From Bacteriovoracaceae bacterium UBA3083 (GTDB taxonomy: Bacteria; Bdellovibrionota; Bacteriovoracia; Bacteriovoracales; Bacteriovoracaceae): a stretch of 64,000 nt of DNA. Positions 1 to 7,765 of this stretch are shown in pieces. The notes beneath the pieces are model-generated. The model made no database searches, had not been told where the DNA came from, and was given only the letters and a program-made list of their open reading frames with translations. Position 1 is the first letter of the stretch; every line of letters starts with the position of its first letter. The stretch lies in contig DFBJ01000003.1 in NCBI GenBank assembly GCA_002366565.1, forward strand, positions 1 to 64,000, in the 5' to 3' direction. A program made the position numbers and the translations under genes.

Positions 1-798
1 GTTATTGATGACCTTATCGCTTATAAATTAGGAGCTGAAAAAGTACTAATTTGTGTTAACGCTTCTAATATAGAAAAAGATTGGAACTGGATTTCTTCGA
101 AAACGGAAGGATACAATATTCAACTAGAGAATAAATCAAATGACTATTCCCTACTTGCTGTTCAAGGACCTAAATCAGAAGAAGTTCTAAAGGCCATAGA
201 AATTATCTGTGATGAAGACCAACTTGTTTATTACAGTGCTAAAGAGCTTACAAAAATGGGCGAGCAAATAATTGTTGCAAGAACCGGCTATACTGGTGAA
301 GACGGATTTGAAGTATTTACTTCACATAAAATGGCTGAGACTCTTTGGGCCAAACTTCTTGAAAATGGTGCGATACCATGCGGTCTAGCATCTAGAGATG
401 TATTAAGACTAGAAGTTTGTTATCCACTTTACGGGCATGAGTTAAATGATGAACTCACACCTTTAGATGCCTCTTTAAAATGGACAGTTAAAACTTCTAA
501 AGAAAAGTTTATAGGAAAGGAAGCACTTGATGGTGCAGTATCTTCTAAACGACTTGTTAAGCTGAGTCTAGATAAAGGTATTCCAAGAGAAGGTTATAAT
601 ATTTTAAATATGGACGATGAAGTGATTGGAGTTGTGACTTCAGGAACAATGTCTGTAGAACTTTCTAAAGGGATTTCACTTGGTCTAGTTGATAGAGATA
701 AGTTTCCAGTAGATAAGAAATTTAAAATTAACATTAGAAAAAATAATATAGAAGCTAATTATCACACAAAAGCATTTGTTACAGGAGGACACAAGTAA
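1..798 (+). CDS. gcvT: Aminomethyltransferase (glycine cleavage T-protein), 5' end cut by window
   Basis: T-protein of the glycine cleavage system. It takes the aminomethyl group from lipoylated GcvH and, with tetrahydrofolate, releases ammonia and makes methylene-THF in the cytoplasm. The frame is open from base 1, so the N-terminal part lies outside the window. What is visible matches GcvT: LLAVQGPKSEEVL, then ARTGYTGEDGFEVF, then the LRLEVCYPLYGHEL segment, then a C-terminal barrel with GVVTSGTMS. Its stop overlaps the gcvH start by one base (TAATG), which indicates translational coupling. The P-protein gene does not follow in this window. Identification is secure. Confidence 0.96.
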   Translation, partial: VIDDLIAYKLGAEKVLICVNASNIEKDWNWISSKTEGYNIQLENKSNDYSLLAVQGPKSEEVLKAIEIICDEDQLVYYSAKELTKMGEQIIVARTGYTGEDGFEVFTSHKMAETLWAKLLENGAIPCGLASRDVLRLEVCYPLYGHELNDELTPLDASLKWTVKTSKEKFIGKEALDGAVSSKRLVKLSLDKGIPREGYNILNMDDEVIGVVTSGTMSVELSKGISLGLVDRDKFPVDKKFKINIRKNNIEANYHTKAFVTGGHK

Positions 799-1184
799 TG
801 TCTCACAACATCCCAAAAGAATTAAAGTACACAACTGATCATGAATGGGCGCAACTTGAAGGCGACATTATCTCTGTAGGAATTACAGACTTTGCACAAT
901 CTTCACTCGGAGATATTGTATTTGTTGAACTTCCTGAAGTTGGAGATGAGCTATCAAAAGAAGACTCTTTTGGAGTCGTTGAATCTATTAAGTCTGTGAG
1001 TGATTTATACTCACCTCTAGCTGGTGAAATTGTTGAAGTGAACACTGAATTAGTTGATTCTCCAGAGTCTTGTAATGAGTCTCCGTATGGATCTTGGATG
1101 ATTAAAGTTAAGGTTTCATCTGAAGATGAATACAATGCCTTAATGACTCCTGAAGCTTATCAAGAACACTGCGAAAGTCTTTAA
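798..1184 (+). CDS. gcvH: Glycine cleavage system H protein
   Basis: Small lipoyl carrier of the glycine cleavage system. It shuttles the aminomethyl intermediate between P-, T- and L-proteins. At 128 residues it has the usual family length. The lipoylation context is clear: GVVESIKSVSDLYSPL, in which the Lys of ESIKSVS is the lipoyl-lysine. An N-terminal YTTDHEWAQLEGD and the GITDFAQSSLGDIVFVELP stretch are also typical. It is coupled to gcvT by the TAATG overlap and is followed by a UUCG-capped hairpin. Confidence 0.97.
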   Translation: MSHNIPKELKYTTDHEWAQLEGDIISVGITDFAQSSLGDIVFVELPEVGDELSKEDSFGVVESIKSVSDLYSPLAGEIVEVNTELVDSPESCNESPYGSWMIKVKVSSEDEYNALMTPEAYQEHCESL

Positions 1185-1193
1185 GTAATATAT

Positions 1194-1217
1194 CTTTAGG
1201 GACTTCGGTCCCTAAAG
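1194..1217 (+). terminator. UUCG-loop hairpin after gcvH
   Basis: A perfect 10-bp stem, CTTTAGGGAC with GTCCCTAAAG, closed by a TTCG tetraloop, ten bases after the gcvH stop. There is no T-run straight after the stem, so it may be a transcript-end stabiliser or a weak terminator rather than a classic intrinsic one. Confidence 0.55.
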
Positions 1218-1358
1218 CTTATTGCAAGTTAAAAATAAAAAAAAATCATTTTCGCCTGTCAACTTCGACTAACTAATTATTACATGATTTTTTCACTTAT
1301 TTTCTAACATTTAATTAAATCCAATAATAGAGTAAATTTTTTTAGTGATTGTAATTTT

Positions 1359-1412
1359 TTCCCTTTACGAAAGGCCATCAAACTCGCATACTGGCTCACG
1401 TTCTGAAGGGAA
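1359..1412 (+). promoter_or_regulatory. Structured leader RNA upstream of a small unknown gene
   Basis: The outer arms TTCCCTTTA (1359-1367) and TGAAGGGAA (1404-1412) pair over 9 bp including one G-U. Inside, GGCCA (1373-1377) pairs with TGGCT (1392-1396). It lies 39 bases before the start codon at 1452 in an otherwise AT-rich spacer, and is the only GC-richer patch there. It does not match a riboswitch class I can recognise (compared from memory with c-di-GMP-I, glycine, fluoride and mini-ykkC). It could be a leader, a small RNA or chance. Confidence 0.35.
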
Positions 1413-1451
1413 CATCACTCGATTTTTTAATTTAATAGGTTAAAAATAACT

Positions 1452-1757
1452 ATGATTTCTGAAACACAAGAATCTGTTCAACTTTTAAATACTGCAATTA
1501 TAAAGAGTAAAGAAAAGAAGATAGATAACAATTTTGAAGACCGCTTAGCTGATGCATGCCATTCTCCTGAAATGGAAGCACTATCAGTTGCGATCACTTT
1601 TCTTTCTGAAAAGCAAAAAATTTCTCGTGATCAAGCAGCCATTTCACTTATCGAAAGAATGAGAGAACTTGACTCTATTTGGAATGATTATGTGATGATG
1701 GAAGGGATTAGTAATCTTAAAGACCTTCTTACAAAGTCTAATAGACCTACTCAATAA
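1452..1757 (+). CDS. Small conserved-looking protein of unknown function
   Basis: 101 residues, charged, with no signal peptide or membrane segment. Helical throughout by composition (NFEDRLADACHSPEMEALSV, then a MRELDSIWNDYVMM segment). I do not recognise the family. It stands alone: a spacer containing a structured hairpin precedes it and the convergent TonB-like gene ends 3 bases after its stop. The start ATG has only a weak AGGTT-like ribosome site. Codon usage resembles that of its neighbours, which supports a real gene. Confidence 0.6.
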   Translation: MISETQESVQLLNTAIIKSKEKKIDNNFEDRLADACHSPEMEALSVAITFLSEKQKISRDQAAISLIERMRELDSIWNDYVMMEGISNLKDLLTKSNRPTQ

Positions 1758-1760
1758 GAG

Positions 1761-2717
1761 TTAAGACTTAACAACAAATCCCCATTCTATTTGTGCCCGA
1801 CCATTCTTTATTAAACCTGACGGTGGATTAGGAAATGGACCAGCTCTATTAAATGATTCGATTGCTGCATTATCTAATTCATTAACTCCACTTGTACTCT
1901 TTACCTTAACCTCTAGAATATTACCCTGTTGATCAATTGTAATCTTAAGTGCAGTGACCTTGTTTACATCACTAGCAAGCCTTCTACCGGACTTCCACAT
2001 CTTCTCAGCCTGCTTTCTCAGAGAGTCTCCCCAATACTGTTCCAGCTTTTGTCTAATTCTGAAATAAAAACCGTAGTATTTATACTCTACTGTATTTAAC
2101 CTCGTCATATCAGCAAGAGGAATATCGTCCATAAAGTCATTGTTACTGGCCAACCCTTTAAGTTTACGACTTCCCTTCTTAGTTCCAAGAGCTGGAGCAC
2201 TTTTAACTGTTGGTTGAGTTAAGGCCAAATTACCAAGAGATAGATCTTCAAATTTAATCTTCTTCTTTTTTTTATTTTTTGTAATTTTCTTTTTCGTTGG
2301 ATTCTTTGTTATTTTATTAACCTTGCCTTGGCTAGATTTTTTAACCGCAGCTTGAGCCTTTTTAATTCCAGTTTTTACTCCAAAACCTGCAGATTTAAAG
2401 CTTCCAATATTTGCAGCTCTAGTATCCTTATCTACAACTTGATCCTGTTTCCCAAGATACTTAGCATCCTTAGAGACTTCTTTTTTTCTCTTAAGTTCTG
2501 TATTTACAATTTGCTTAGGCTTTTTAGATCTAGTTTTAAACTTTAATTTAACTTTTTTTGGTTTCTTATTTTCTACAACAATTCTCTTTGTCGTTGACCA
2601 ATTTACGTTTGATATTAAGAGACCTGTGTGAACTAAGACTGAGAATACAATTGAGAGTATTGCAAATTTTTTAAATTGCTTTTTTTCATTAGCTAAATTT
2701 ACTTCTTCTCTTTCCAT
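1761..2717 (-). CDS. TonB-like energy transducer with Lys-rich periplasmic linker
   Basis: Predicted inner-membrane-anchored, periplasm-spanning protein of the TonB/AgmX type. Residues 18-36 form one membrane helix that contains a histidine (SVLVHTGLLIS), as in TonB. A long, very Lys-rich linker follows to about residue 180. The C-terminal ~100 residues have the TonB fold signature: ALKITIDQQGNILEVKVKS, then LDNAAIESFNRAGPFPNPP. No exbB or exbD lies beside it, so its proton-motive partner is elsewhere or it plays a structural role. It follows the PBP1A gene at a 63-base gap, and its ribosome site is inside a stable hairpin. Confidence 0.8.
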   Translation of the reverse strand: MEREEVNLANEKKQFKKFAILSIVFSVLVHTGLLISNVNWSTTKRIVVENKKPKKVKLKFKTRSKKPKQIVNTELKRKKEVSKDAKYLGKQDQVVDKDTRAANIGSFKSAGFGVKTGIKKAQAAVKKSSQGKVNKITKNPTKKKITKNKKKKKIKFEDLSLGNLALTQPTVKSAPALGTKKGSRKLKGLASNNDFMDDIPLADMTRLNTVEYKYYGFYFRIRQKLEQYWGDSLRKQAEKMWKSGRRLASDVNKVTALKITIDQQGNILEVKVKSTSGVNELDNAAIESFNRAGPFPNPPSGLIKNGRAQIEWGFVVKS

Positions 2718-2721
2718 ATCA

Positions 2722-2749
2722 TTCCTTAGAGTTATGACACTCTAAGGAA
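2722..2749 (-). promoter_or_regulatory. Hairpin burying the ribosome site of the TonB-like gene
   Basis: On the minus strand an 11-bp perfect inverted repeat (TTCCTTAGAGT with ACTCTAAGGAA, 6-base loop) lies between the PBP1A stop and the TonB-like ATG. The AAGGA that should act as Shine-Dalgarno for that ATG lies in the 3' arm, 5 bases before the start codon, so the folded RNA would hide it. It lacks a T-run, so it is not an intrinsic terminator. A regulatory role is inferred. Confidence 0.6.
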
Positions 2750-2780
2750 CTCATCGGTTTAATTTGAAATAAATTTATCT

Positions 2781-5507
2781 TTATTGGTTATTATAGTAAT
2801 CATCTTCTTCAAGAAACTGAGTAGAATTGTCAGACTTTAGAGTTTCGACATCTTCAACTTTCTTAGAGCCTGGCTCCGTTCCCTCAACAAAAGTCTCAAG
2901 GAACGTATTCTGGCTAGAAGGGTCTGCTAACTTTCCAGTTTCTTTATCAATAGAGACATTAACAACCCCAAGTGCTGCTTGGTAGTCGTATTCTCCTTTC
3001 TTCTTTAATCCGGCCCTCATAAACTCCTTCCAAATAGGAAGTGCAGATTTCGCTCCGGTCTCTCCCCATCCTAAAGTTTTATTATTATCAAACCCAGTCC
3101 AAACACCAGTTACAATATTTGAAGAAAATCCTAAAAACCAAGCATCAACATAGTTATTTGTAGTTCCTGTTTTTCCACCGATAAAGGCACTTATATCCCT
3201 GACTCTACGACCTGTTCCATTTTGAACAACACCTTTCATTAGATTAGTCATAATATAAGCAAGTCTAGGGTCGTAAACTTGATCACCACCTAAAGCTAAG
3301 TGATATGGATTTTTCTCTACTTTCTCTTCGTTTTCTTCAACATCAATATCAAGTTGGTTATCCGCTATAACCTCTTCTTCTTTTACTTCTTCCTCTTCTT
3401 CAGTATCGCTCTTACCTTCACTGATCTCATAATTCTTTCCATATCTATCAGTAACTGAAATTATGGACTTCGGTCTTACAATCTTTCCGCCATTAGGGAA
3501 TAAAGCATAAGTTGCAACTATATCCATTAAAGTCACACCAAATGAACCTAAGGCCAAACTAAGGTCTTCATCTAATTTTGCATTAAATCCAATTCTCTTA
3601 GTGAATTCGAGGATATTATCAACACCAATATCAGAGGCGAGTCTAATTGTTGGAATATTTCTTGAAGTCTCTAATGAGTTTCTAAATGTCATTGGTCCTT
3701 TAAATTTCCCATCATAGTTTCTAGGCTTCCAATTCAATGAAGAATCTACGCCACCTAGAGCTTCCGGTGAGTCCATAAGAATACTGGCCGGAGTAAATCC
3801 GTACTCTAGTCCTGCAGCAAACAAGATAGGCTTAAAAGATGATCCAGGCTGTCTATGAGATTGTATGGCCCTATCAAATTGAGATTTTTCAAAATCTGCT
3901 CCACCAACTAATGCAATCAACTCACCTGTTTTTGGATCAAGAGATACAAGGGCACCTTCTGCTTCTGGCTCTTGATCTAAGTTAAATTGAATGTACTTCT
4001 CTCCCTTAACTAGATCATAATCTTTAGATTTTTCAAAACTAGATTTAAACCCTTTCCAAATATGTCTGTTTATTCCTGTAGATTTTCTTTTTATTGAAAC
4101 ATGAATAACATCTCCAGTTTTTAAAATTGAAGAAGGCTTTGTAACATAAGGAAAGTACTGTCTCTCTTCAGAGATATTTCTCTCATGTGCCCATCTAAAC
4201 CCTTCATATGAAATAAATCCATTTAGACCAGCATATGACACGTATACAATTCGAGAGCGGTTATCAACTCTTCGAACAACTGCTTCCAACATCTTATCTG
4301 TGTTGAGCATAGATAAAACAGGATCATTTTTTATGTTTCCTGGGTAATATCTCTTACTTCTAAGCTTATTTAAAAACTCTAAATGATGTTTTTCTCTTTC
4401 TTCTGATATTTCTTCATTTACTTCTGTTTCATACTTTCTCGTTAAATCGTCATTCAGAGTAAAGTATGTTGACTTCTTCTCATATAGTTTTTCACGTTGC
4501 TTTTTTAAAAGCTCTGCAATTTTCTCTTCACTATCTAAACTTCTAAGAGGCCCTTTAAAACCTTGCCTCTTATCTATTGCTTTAACACCTTTATAAACTT
4601 CTTTCTCTGCAACCTGTTGAAGGTCAAAGTCAATAGTCGTAACGACTTTAAATCCATCAGTAAGGAATCTTTCATTACCAACTTCTTCCACTACTCTTTG
4701 ACGAACCCAATCAGTTAAATAACCGGCCTTAAATTCTCCACCTTTCTTTATTCTAAACTTTATTTTCTCAACCAAGGCAGCATTGTATTCATCTTCTGTA
4801 ATTTTTCCGGTTGCATACATTCTTCCAAGAACATAGTTTTGTCTCTTTTTTGCATACTGTGGATTTATATAAGGAGAATACTTCCCCGGAGCAACAAGAA
4901 GTCCTGCAACAATAGCACTCTCTGCAACAGTTGCTTCAGAGAGCTCTTTTCCAAAATATCCTTTTATAGCAGCCTTTACACCATAGTAGCCACCACCGAG
5001 ATATACTTGATTTAGATATAGAAATAGAATTTCTTCTTTTGTAAATTTCTCTTCAATTCTTTGGGCCAGTAGAAAATCTTTTATTTTCCTACTGATTGAT
5101 CGCTCTCTACTTAATAGCAATGACTTTGCAACCTGCTGAGTAATCGTAGAACCACCCTGAACAACTTTTCCGGCCTTTAGGTTTGCTAAAAACGCTCTTA
5201 ATACACCTAAGTAATCAACCCCTTTGTGCTCATAGAAGTTATCATCTTCTGCAGATAAGAATGCATTAATCACTCTTTTTGGAATCTCATCCATTTCTGC
5301 AATATATCGAGTCTCTCTGCCTATTTCTGTTAGAACTGTTCCATCTCTTGCTAGGATTTGACTTGGAATAGGTGGGTTATAGTCAGCTAGAGATGATATT
5401 TTTGGTAAACCAAAAGAGAAGTAAACTACGACGAGAATAACAGTTAATCCGCCAAGTACAGCTGAGCCTAGAAGAAAGCCCGTAAGCCTTAGGAGTATTT
5501 TTTTCAT
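2781..5507 (-). CDS. mrcA: Penicillin-binding protein 1A, bifunctional class A
   Basis: Peptidoglycan glycosyltransferase and transpeptidase anchored in the inner membrane. The membrane helix is at about residues 8-32. The glycosyltransferase domain has AEDDNFYEHKGVD (Glu87 catalytic) and GGSTITQQVAKSLLLS. An inserted domain follows with 'YVSYAGLNGF' and other extracellular features typical of PBP1A. The transpeptidase has SSFK (Ser556 nucleophile), a TSRN motif and GGKTGTTNNYVDAWFLGFS. A strongly acidic Glu-rich insert (EEEEEVKEEEV) sits between the SRN and KTG motifs. At 908 residues it is slightly longer than most PBP1A. Downstream is the TonB-like gene; upstream, 7 bases away, the patatin-like lipoprotein. 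Confidence 0.95.
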   Translation of the reverse strand: MKKILLRLTGFLLGSAVLGGLTVILVVVYFSFGLPKISSLADYNPPIPSQILARDGTVLTEIGRETRYIAEMDEIPKRVINAFLSAEDDNFYEHKGVDYLGVLRAFLANLKAGKVVQGGSTITQQVAKSLLLSRERSISRKIKDFLLAQRIEEKFTKEEILFLYLNQVYLGGGYYGVKAAIKGYFGKELSEATVAESAIVAGLLVAPGKYSPYINPQYAKKRQNYVLGRMYATGKITEDEYNAALVEKIKFRIKKGGEFKAGYLTDWVRQRVVEEVGNERFLTDGFKVVTTIDFDLQQVAEKEVYKGVKAIDKRQGFKGPLRSLDSEEKIAELLKKQREKLYEKKSTYFTLNDDLTRKYETEVNEEISEEREKHHLEFLNKLRSKRYYPGNIKNDPVLSMLNTDKMLEAVVRRVDNRSRIVYVSYAGLNGFISYEGFRWAHERNISEERQYFPYVTKPSSILKTGDVIHVSIKRKSTGINRHIWKGFKSSFEKSKDYDLVKGEKYIQFNLDQEPEAEGALVSLDPKTGELIALVGGADFEKSQFDRAIQSHRQPGSSFKPILFAAGLEYGFTPASILMDSPEALGGVDSSLNWKPRNYDGKFKGPMTFRNSLETSRNIPTIRLASDIGVDNILEFTKRIGFNAKLDEDLSLALGSFGVTLMDIVATYALFPNGGKIVRPKSIISVTDRYGKNYEISEGKSDTEEEEEVKEEEVIADNQLDIDVEENEEKVEKNPYHLALGGDQVYDPRLAYIMTNLMKGVVQNGTGRRVRDISAFIGGKTGTTNNYVDAWFLGFSSNIVTGVWTGFDNNKTLGWGETGAKSALPIWKEFMRAGLKKKGEYDYQAALGVVNVSIDKETGKLADPSSQNTFLETFVEGTEPGSKKVEDVETLKSDNSTQFLEEDDYYNNQ

Positions 5508-5514
5508 TTAAAAC

Positions 5515-6456
5515 TTATTCCTTTTTAAAAAAATCACGTAATTCTTTTAGAATATTTTCATTTTTATTGATTGTTGTTTGTTGCAACTCTTGCATGTCTA
5601 TAATTCTATCTAGCTCAACATTATTTCTCTTTAAGTTAAACCACTGGATTTTATCCCGATTCTGCACTGATTCAATCTTTGCATACCCTATCAGTTTACC
5701 ATAAAGACCAATTAAGTAATGATTCGTTTTATAAAAGTTTAAATTTTCACTTAAAATATTTAAAACAGCGATTGAGTCTATTCCATTTCTCTTTAATTCT
5801 TCAATCTTAAGCTTTCCATTAATCAGAGGAGACTGATACTCCTTACTAGAAAGGTTATCCACTTCTAGATTTATGAGTAATACATTATATAGATTCCCTC
5901 TTGAAAGAAATCTAATCTGTTGCAGCTTCTTGTCATATATTGGAAGAACTAAGGCCTTCTTAAGACTTTCTATTCTTAAATCCTTAAACTCACTCTTCAA
6001 AAATTTATAGAGAACCGATCTCCATTCATCAGAGTAGTAGTCCTTACCTTTTAATTCTTCTAATAATGAAAAGAATTTCCACTCTATATGATCAGTAGTT
6101 AATCCTTTTGCTAGAAATGCTGCGATCACGGCTCCAAAACCAGCACCAGAATAAACACTTGGTCCCAAGTTATATTTTTGTAGGTTATCAACAAACTTCA
6201 AATAAGTTATGGAAGGTAGAGCTCCAGGGTAAAGAAATAGTGCTCTAACCTCTTGTGACTTTTGATTAACAAAATCTGCATCACCTTTTAGGATAGGACC
6301 ATAACTTTGAGTCTGTCCTTTTGACTCTATCAATGGGACTAGTTTCCCTTCAGTACTTAAAAGGTCAACACCTTCATATACAGAAGAGTAGCTATACTCT
6401 CTTTTGGTAGAGCATGATGATAAAAGAATTAAAGATATAAGTATGAGGTATTTCAT
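5515..6456 (-). CDS. Patatin-like lipoprotein lacking the catalytic serine (predicted pseudoenzyme)
   Basis: A lipoprotein signal with lipobox LLSSC (Cys15) places it in the envelope. Residues 70-125 follow the patatin layout: a strand (RALFLYPGA) where the oxyanion loop belongs, a helix, then VYSGAGFGAVIAAFLAKGLT where patatins have GxSxG-A. Here the elbow is G104-A-G106-F-G108, so the nucleophile Ser is Gly. No DGG/DGA motif is present further on, so the Asp of the dyad is also missing. Its start overlaps the xseB stop by 4 bases (ATGA). It is probably a binding or scaffold protein; the patatin assignment rests on motif layout only. Confidence 0.6.
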   Translation of the reverse strand: MKYLILISLILLSSCSTKREYSYSSVYEGVDLLSTEGKLVPLIESKGQTQSYGPILKGDADFVNQKSQEVRALFLYPGALPSITYLKFVDNLQKYNLGPSVYSGAGFGAVIAAFLAKGLTTDHIEWKFFSLLEELKGKDYYSDEWRSVLYKFLKSEFKDLRIESLKKALVLPIYDKKLQQIRFLSRGNLYNVLLINLEVDNLSSKEYQSPLINGKLKIEELKRNGIDSIAVLNILSENLNFYKTNHYLIGLYGKLIGYAKIESVQNRDKIQWFNLKRNNVELDRIIDMQELQQTTINKNENILKELRDFFKKE

Positions 6457-6668
6457 TCTTCTATGCTAACTTCCTTTAAAGAGTCTGATAGTTTTGTAAT
6501 TTTCTTTTCAGCCTTACCAAGCTGCTCCTTACAAAATGTATACAGCTTTGTTCCTTCTTCAAACTTTTTTAAACTCTCTTCTAAAGAAAGTTCTCCATCT
6601 TCAAGACTTGTCACTAAACTTTCTAACTCTTCTAATGATGATTCAAAGCTTTTCTTTTCTTTAGTCAT
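6453..6668 (-). CDS. xseB: Exodeoxyribonuclease VII small subunit
   Basis: Small subunit of exonuclease VII, which degrades single-stranded DNA to oligonucleotides in complex with XseA. At 71 residues it has the family length and shows its hallmark: SFESSLEELESLVTSLEDGE, then LSLEESLKKFEEGTKLYTFC. It heads a minus-strand run with the patatin-like lipoprotein and PBP1A. The large subunit gene xseA is not in this window. It is divergent from the flagellar block. Confidence 0.93.
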   Translation of the reverse strand: MTKEKKSFESSLEELESLVTSLEDGELSLEESLKKFEEGTKLYTFCKEQLGKAEKKITKLSDSLKEVSIEE

Positions 6669-6840
6669 GTAAAACCGTCCGCTATTATTTTGACACCACT
6701 TCCCATAAGGAAGGGCAAAAATGTCACCACTATAGTGAATTTTTTTCCATTAATTATTGAAAATATACTATCAGAAAGCTCTCAAAACATAAAATTTCAA
6801 AGACTTAGTAATAAAGGATAATTTTGCCCATGTAGAGGTT

Positions 6841-6857
6841 TTGGCACTGTGGTTGCT
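6841..6857 (+). promoter_or_regulatory. Sigma-54 (RpoN) promoter for the flagellar rod operon
   Basis: TTGGCACTGTGGTTGCT carries the invariant GG (6843-6844) and GC (6855-6856) with exactly 10 bases between them and matches the sigma-54 consensus TGGCAC-N5-TTGCW throughout. The transcript would start near 6868, about 56 bases before the flgF start. An NtrC-type activator would be needed; no enhancer site was identified. Confidence 0.85.
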
Positions 6858-6876
6858 ATAGTTAGGTTAGAAATGC

Positions 6877-6900
6877 AGTAGATGCCATGAAGGCACTACT
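6877..6900 (+). promoter_or_regulatory. Stem-loop in the flgF leader
   Basis: AGTAG-A-TGCC pairs with GGCA-CTACT around an ATGAA loop (9 bp with one bulged A). It sits inside the predicted leader between the sigma-54 start point and the flgF ribosome site (TAGGAGAG), leaving that site free. Function unknown; possibly stabilising or a protein-binding site. Confidence 0.35.
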
Positions 6901-6923
6901 AAATAAAATCTAGGAGAGATGAC

Positions 6924-7757
6924 TTGAAAGAACTTTGGGTCCCACTTTCAGGCGCAATCGCTCAACAAAGAAAAGTTGAGACTATTGCTAATAATGTAGC
7001 AAACGCCAATACTCCTGGTTTTAAAAAGGATCAAGTAGTCTTCAAGGAATACTTAACCCAATTTGAAAAAGGCCATAATCAAGATATAGATTTACCTCAC
7101 AAAGAATGGAAGCCTGAAGACTTCTATAGAAGTTATGGGGCAGAACACGCTAAGGTTAAAGTTGATGGTTCATTTACAGACTTTCAACAGGGACAAACTT
7201 CTCCAACAGGAAACCCACTAGATATTGCTCTAAAAGGTAAAGGATTTCTTGAGGTATTAACTCCTAATGGTGTTCGATACACAAGGAAAGGAAATCTTTC
7301 AATAAATCCAGCAGGGCTACTTGTTACAGATGGAGGAGATCCAGTTTTATCTAAACTCGATCCAGCTCTTATTCAGGCAGGAGGAGAACTCCCTTCACCA
7401 AATGAAAGAACAATTCAGCTTCCACAATCTGCAGGAAGATTAGCAATCAATTTTCAGGGCGAGTTATCTAACAATAATGGGAAAATTTCAGATCTATCAA
7501 TTGTTGAATTCAACGATATTCACGCTTTAAAAAAAGAAGGAAACTCTTTTTACATCAATCAAAACATAAACAATATAAGTACTAATCAAAATAAGACAGC
7601 TGTTTATCAAGGGTTTATTGAGCAATCAAATGTGAATGCTATCCAAGAAATGTCTGATCTTATTAAAGCAAATCGTAATTTTGAAAGTATTCAAAGAGTA
7701 ATCAAAACCTATGACACGATAAGTGGAAAAGGTGTTAACGAAATAGCAAAGTTCTAA
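6924..7757 (+). CDS. flgF: Flagellar basal-body rod protein FlgF
   Basis: Proximal rod component exported through the flagellar secretion apparatus. The N-terminus shows the rod-protein signature SGAIAQQRKVETIANNVANANTPGF and the C-terminus the matching QSNVNAIQEMSDLIKANRNFE. A TTG start is chosen because GGAGAG lies just upstream and the nearby ATG (6919) meets a stop after one codon. First gene behind the sigma-54 promoter and 8 bases ahead of flgG. FlgF and FlgG are paralogues; the assignment as FlgF rests on order and on the less typical central domain. Confidence 0.9.
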   Translation: MKELWVPLSGAIAQQRKVETIANNVANANTPGFKKDQVVFKEYLTQFEKGHNQDIDLPHKEWKPEDFYRSYGAEHAKVKVDGSFTDFQQGQTSPTGNPLDIALKGKGFLEVLTPNGVRYTRKGNLSINPAGLLVTDGGDPVLSKLDPALIQAGGELPSPNERTIQLPQSAGRLAINFQGELSNNNGKISDLSIVEFNDIHALKKEGNSFYINQNINNISTNQNKTAVYQGFIEQSNVNAIQEMSDLIKANRNFESIQRVIKTYDTISGKGVNEIAKF

Positions 7758-7765
7758 GGACTAAA

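Noticed and set aside
839..1135. Open frame on the minus strand inside gcvH
   Set aside because: It is the antisense shadow of a well-conserved gene; the Ser/Thr-rich product has no features and no ribosome site.
6728..6737. CACTATAGTG palindrome upstream of xseB as an operator
   Set aside because: Ten-base AT-rich palindromes are expected by chance in such sequence, and no second copy or matching regulator was seen.
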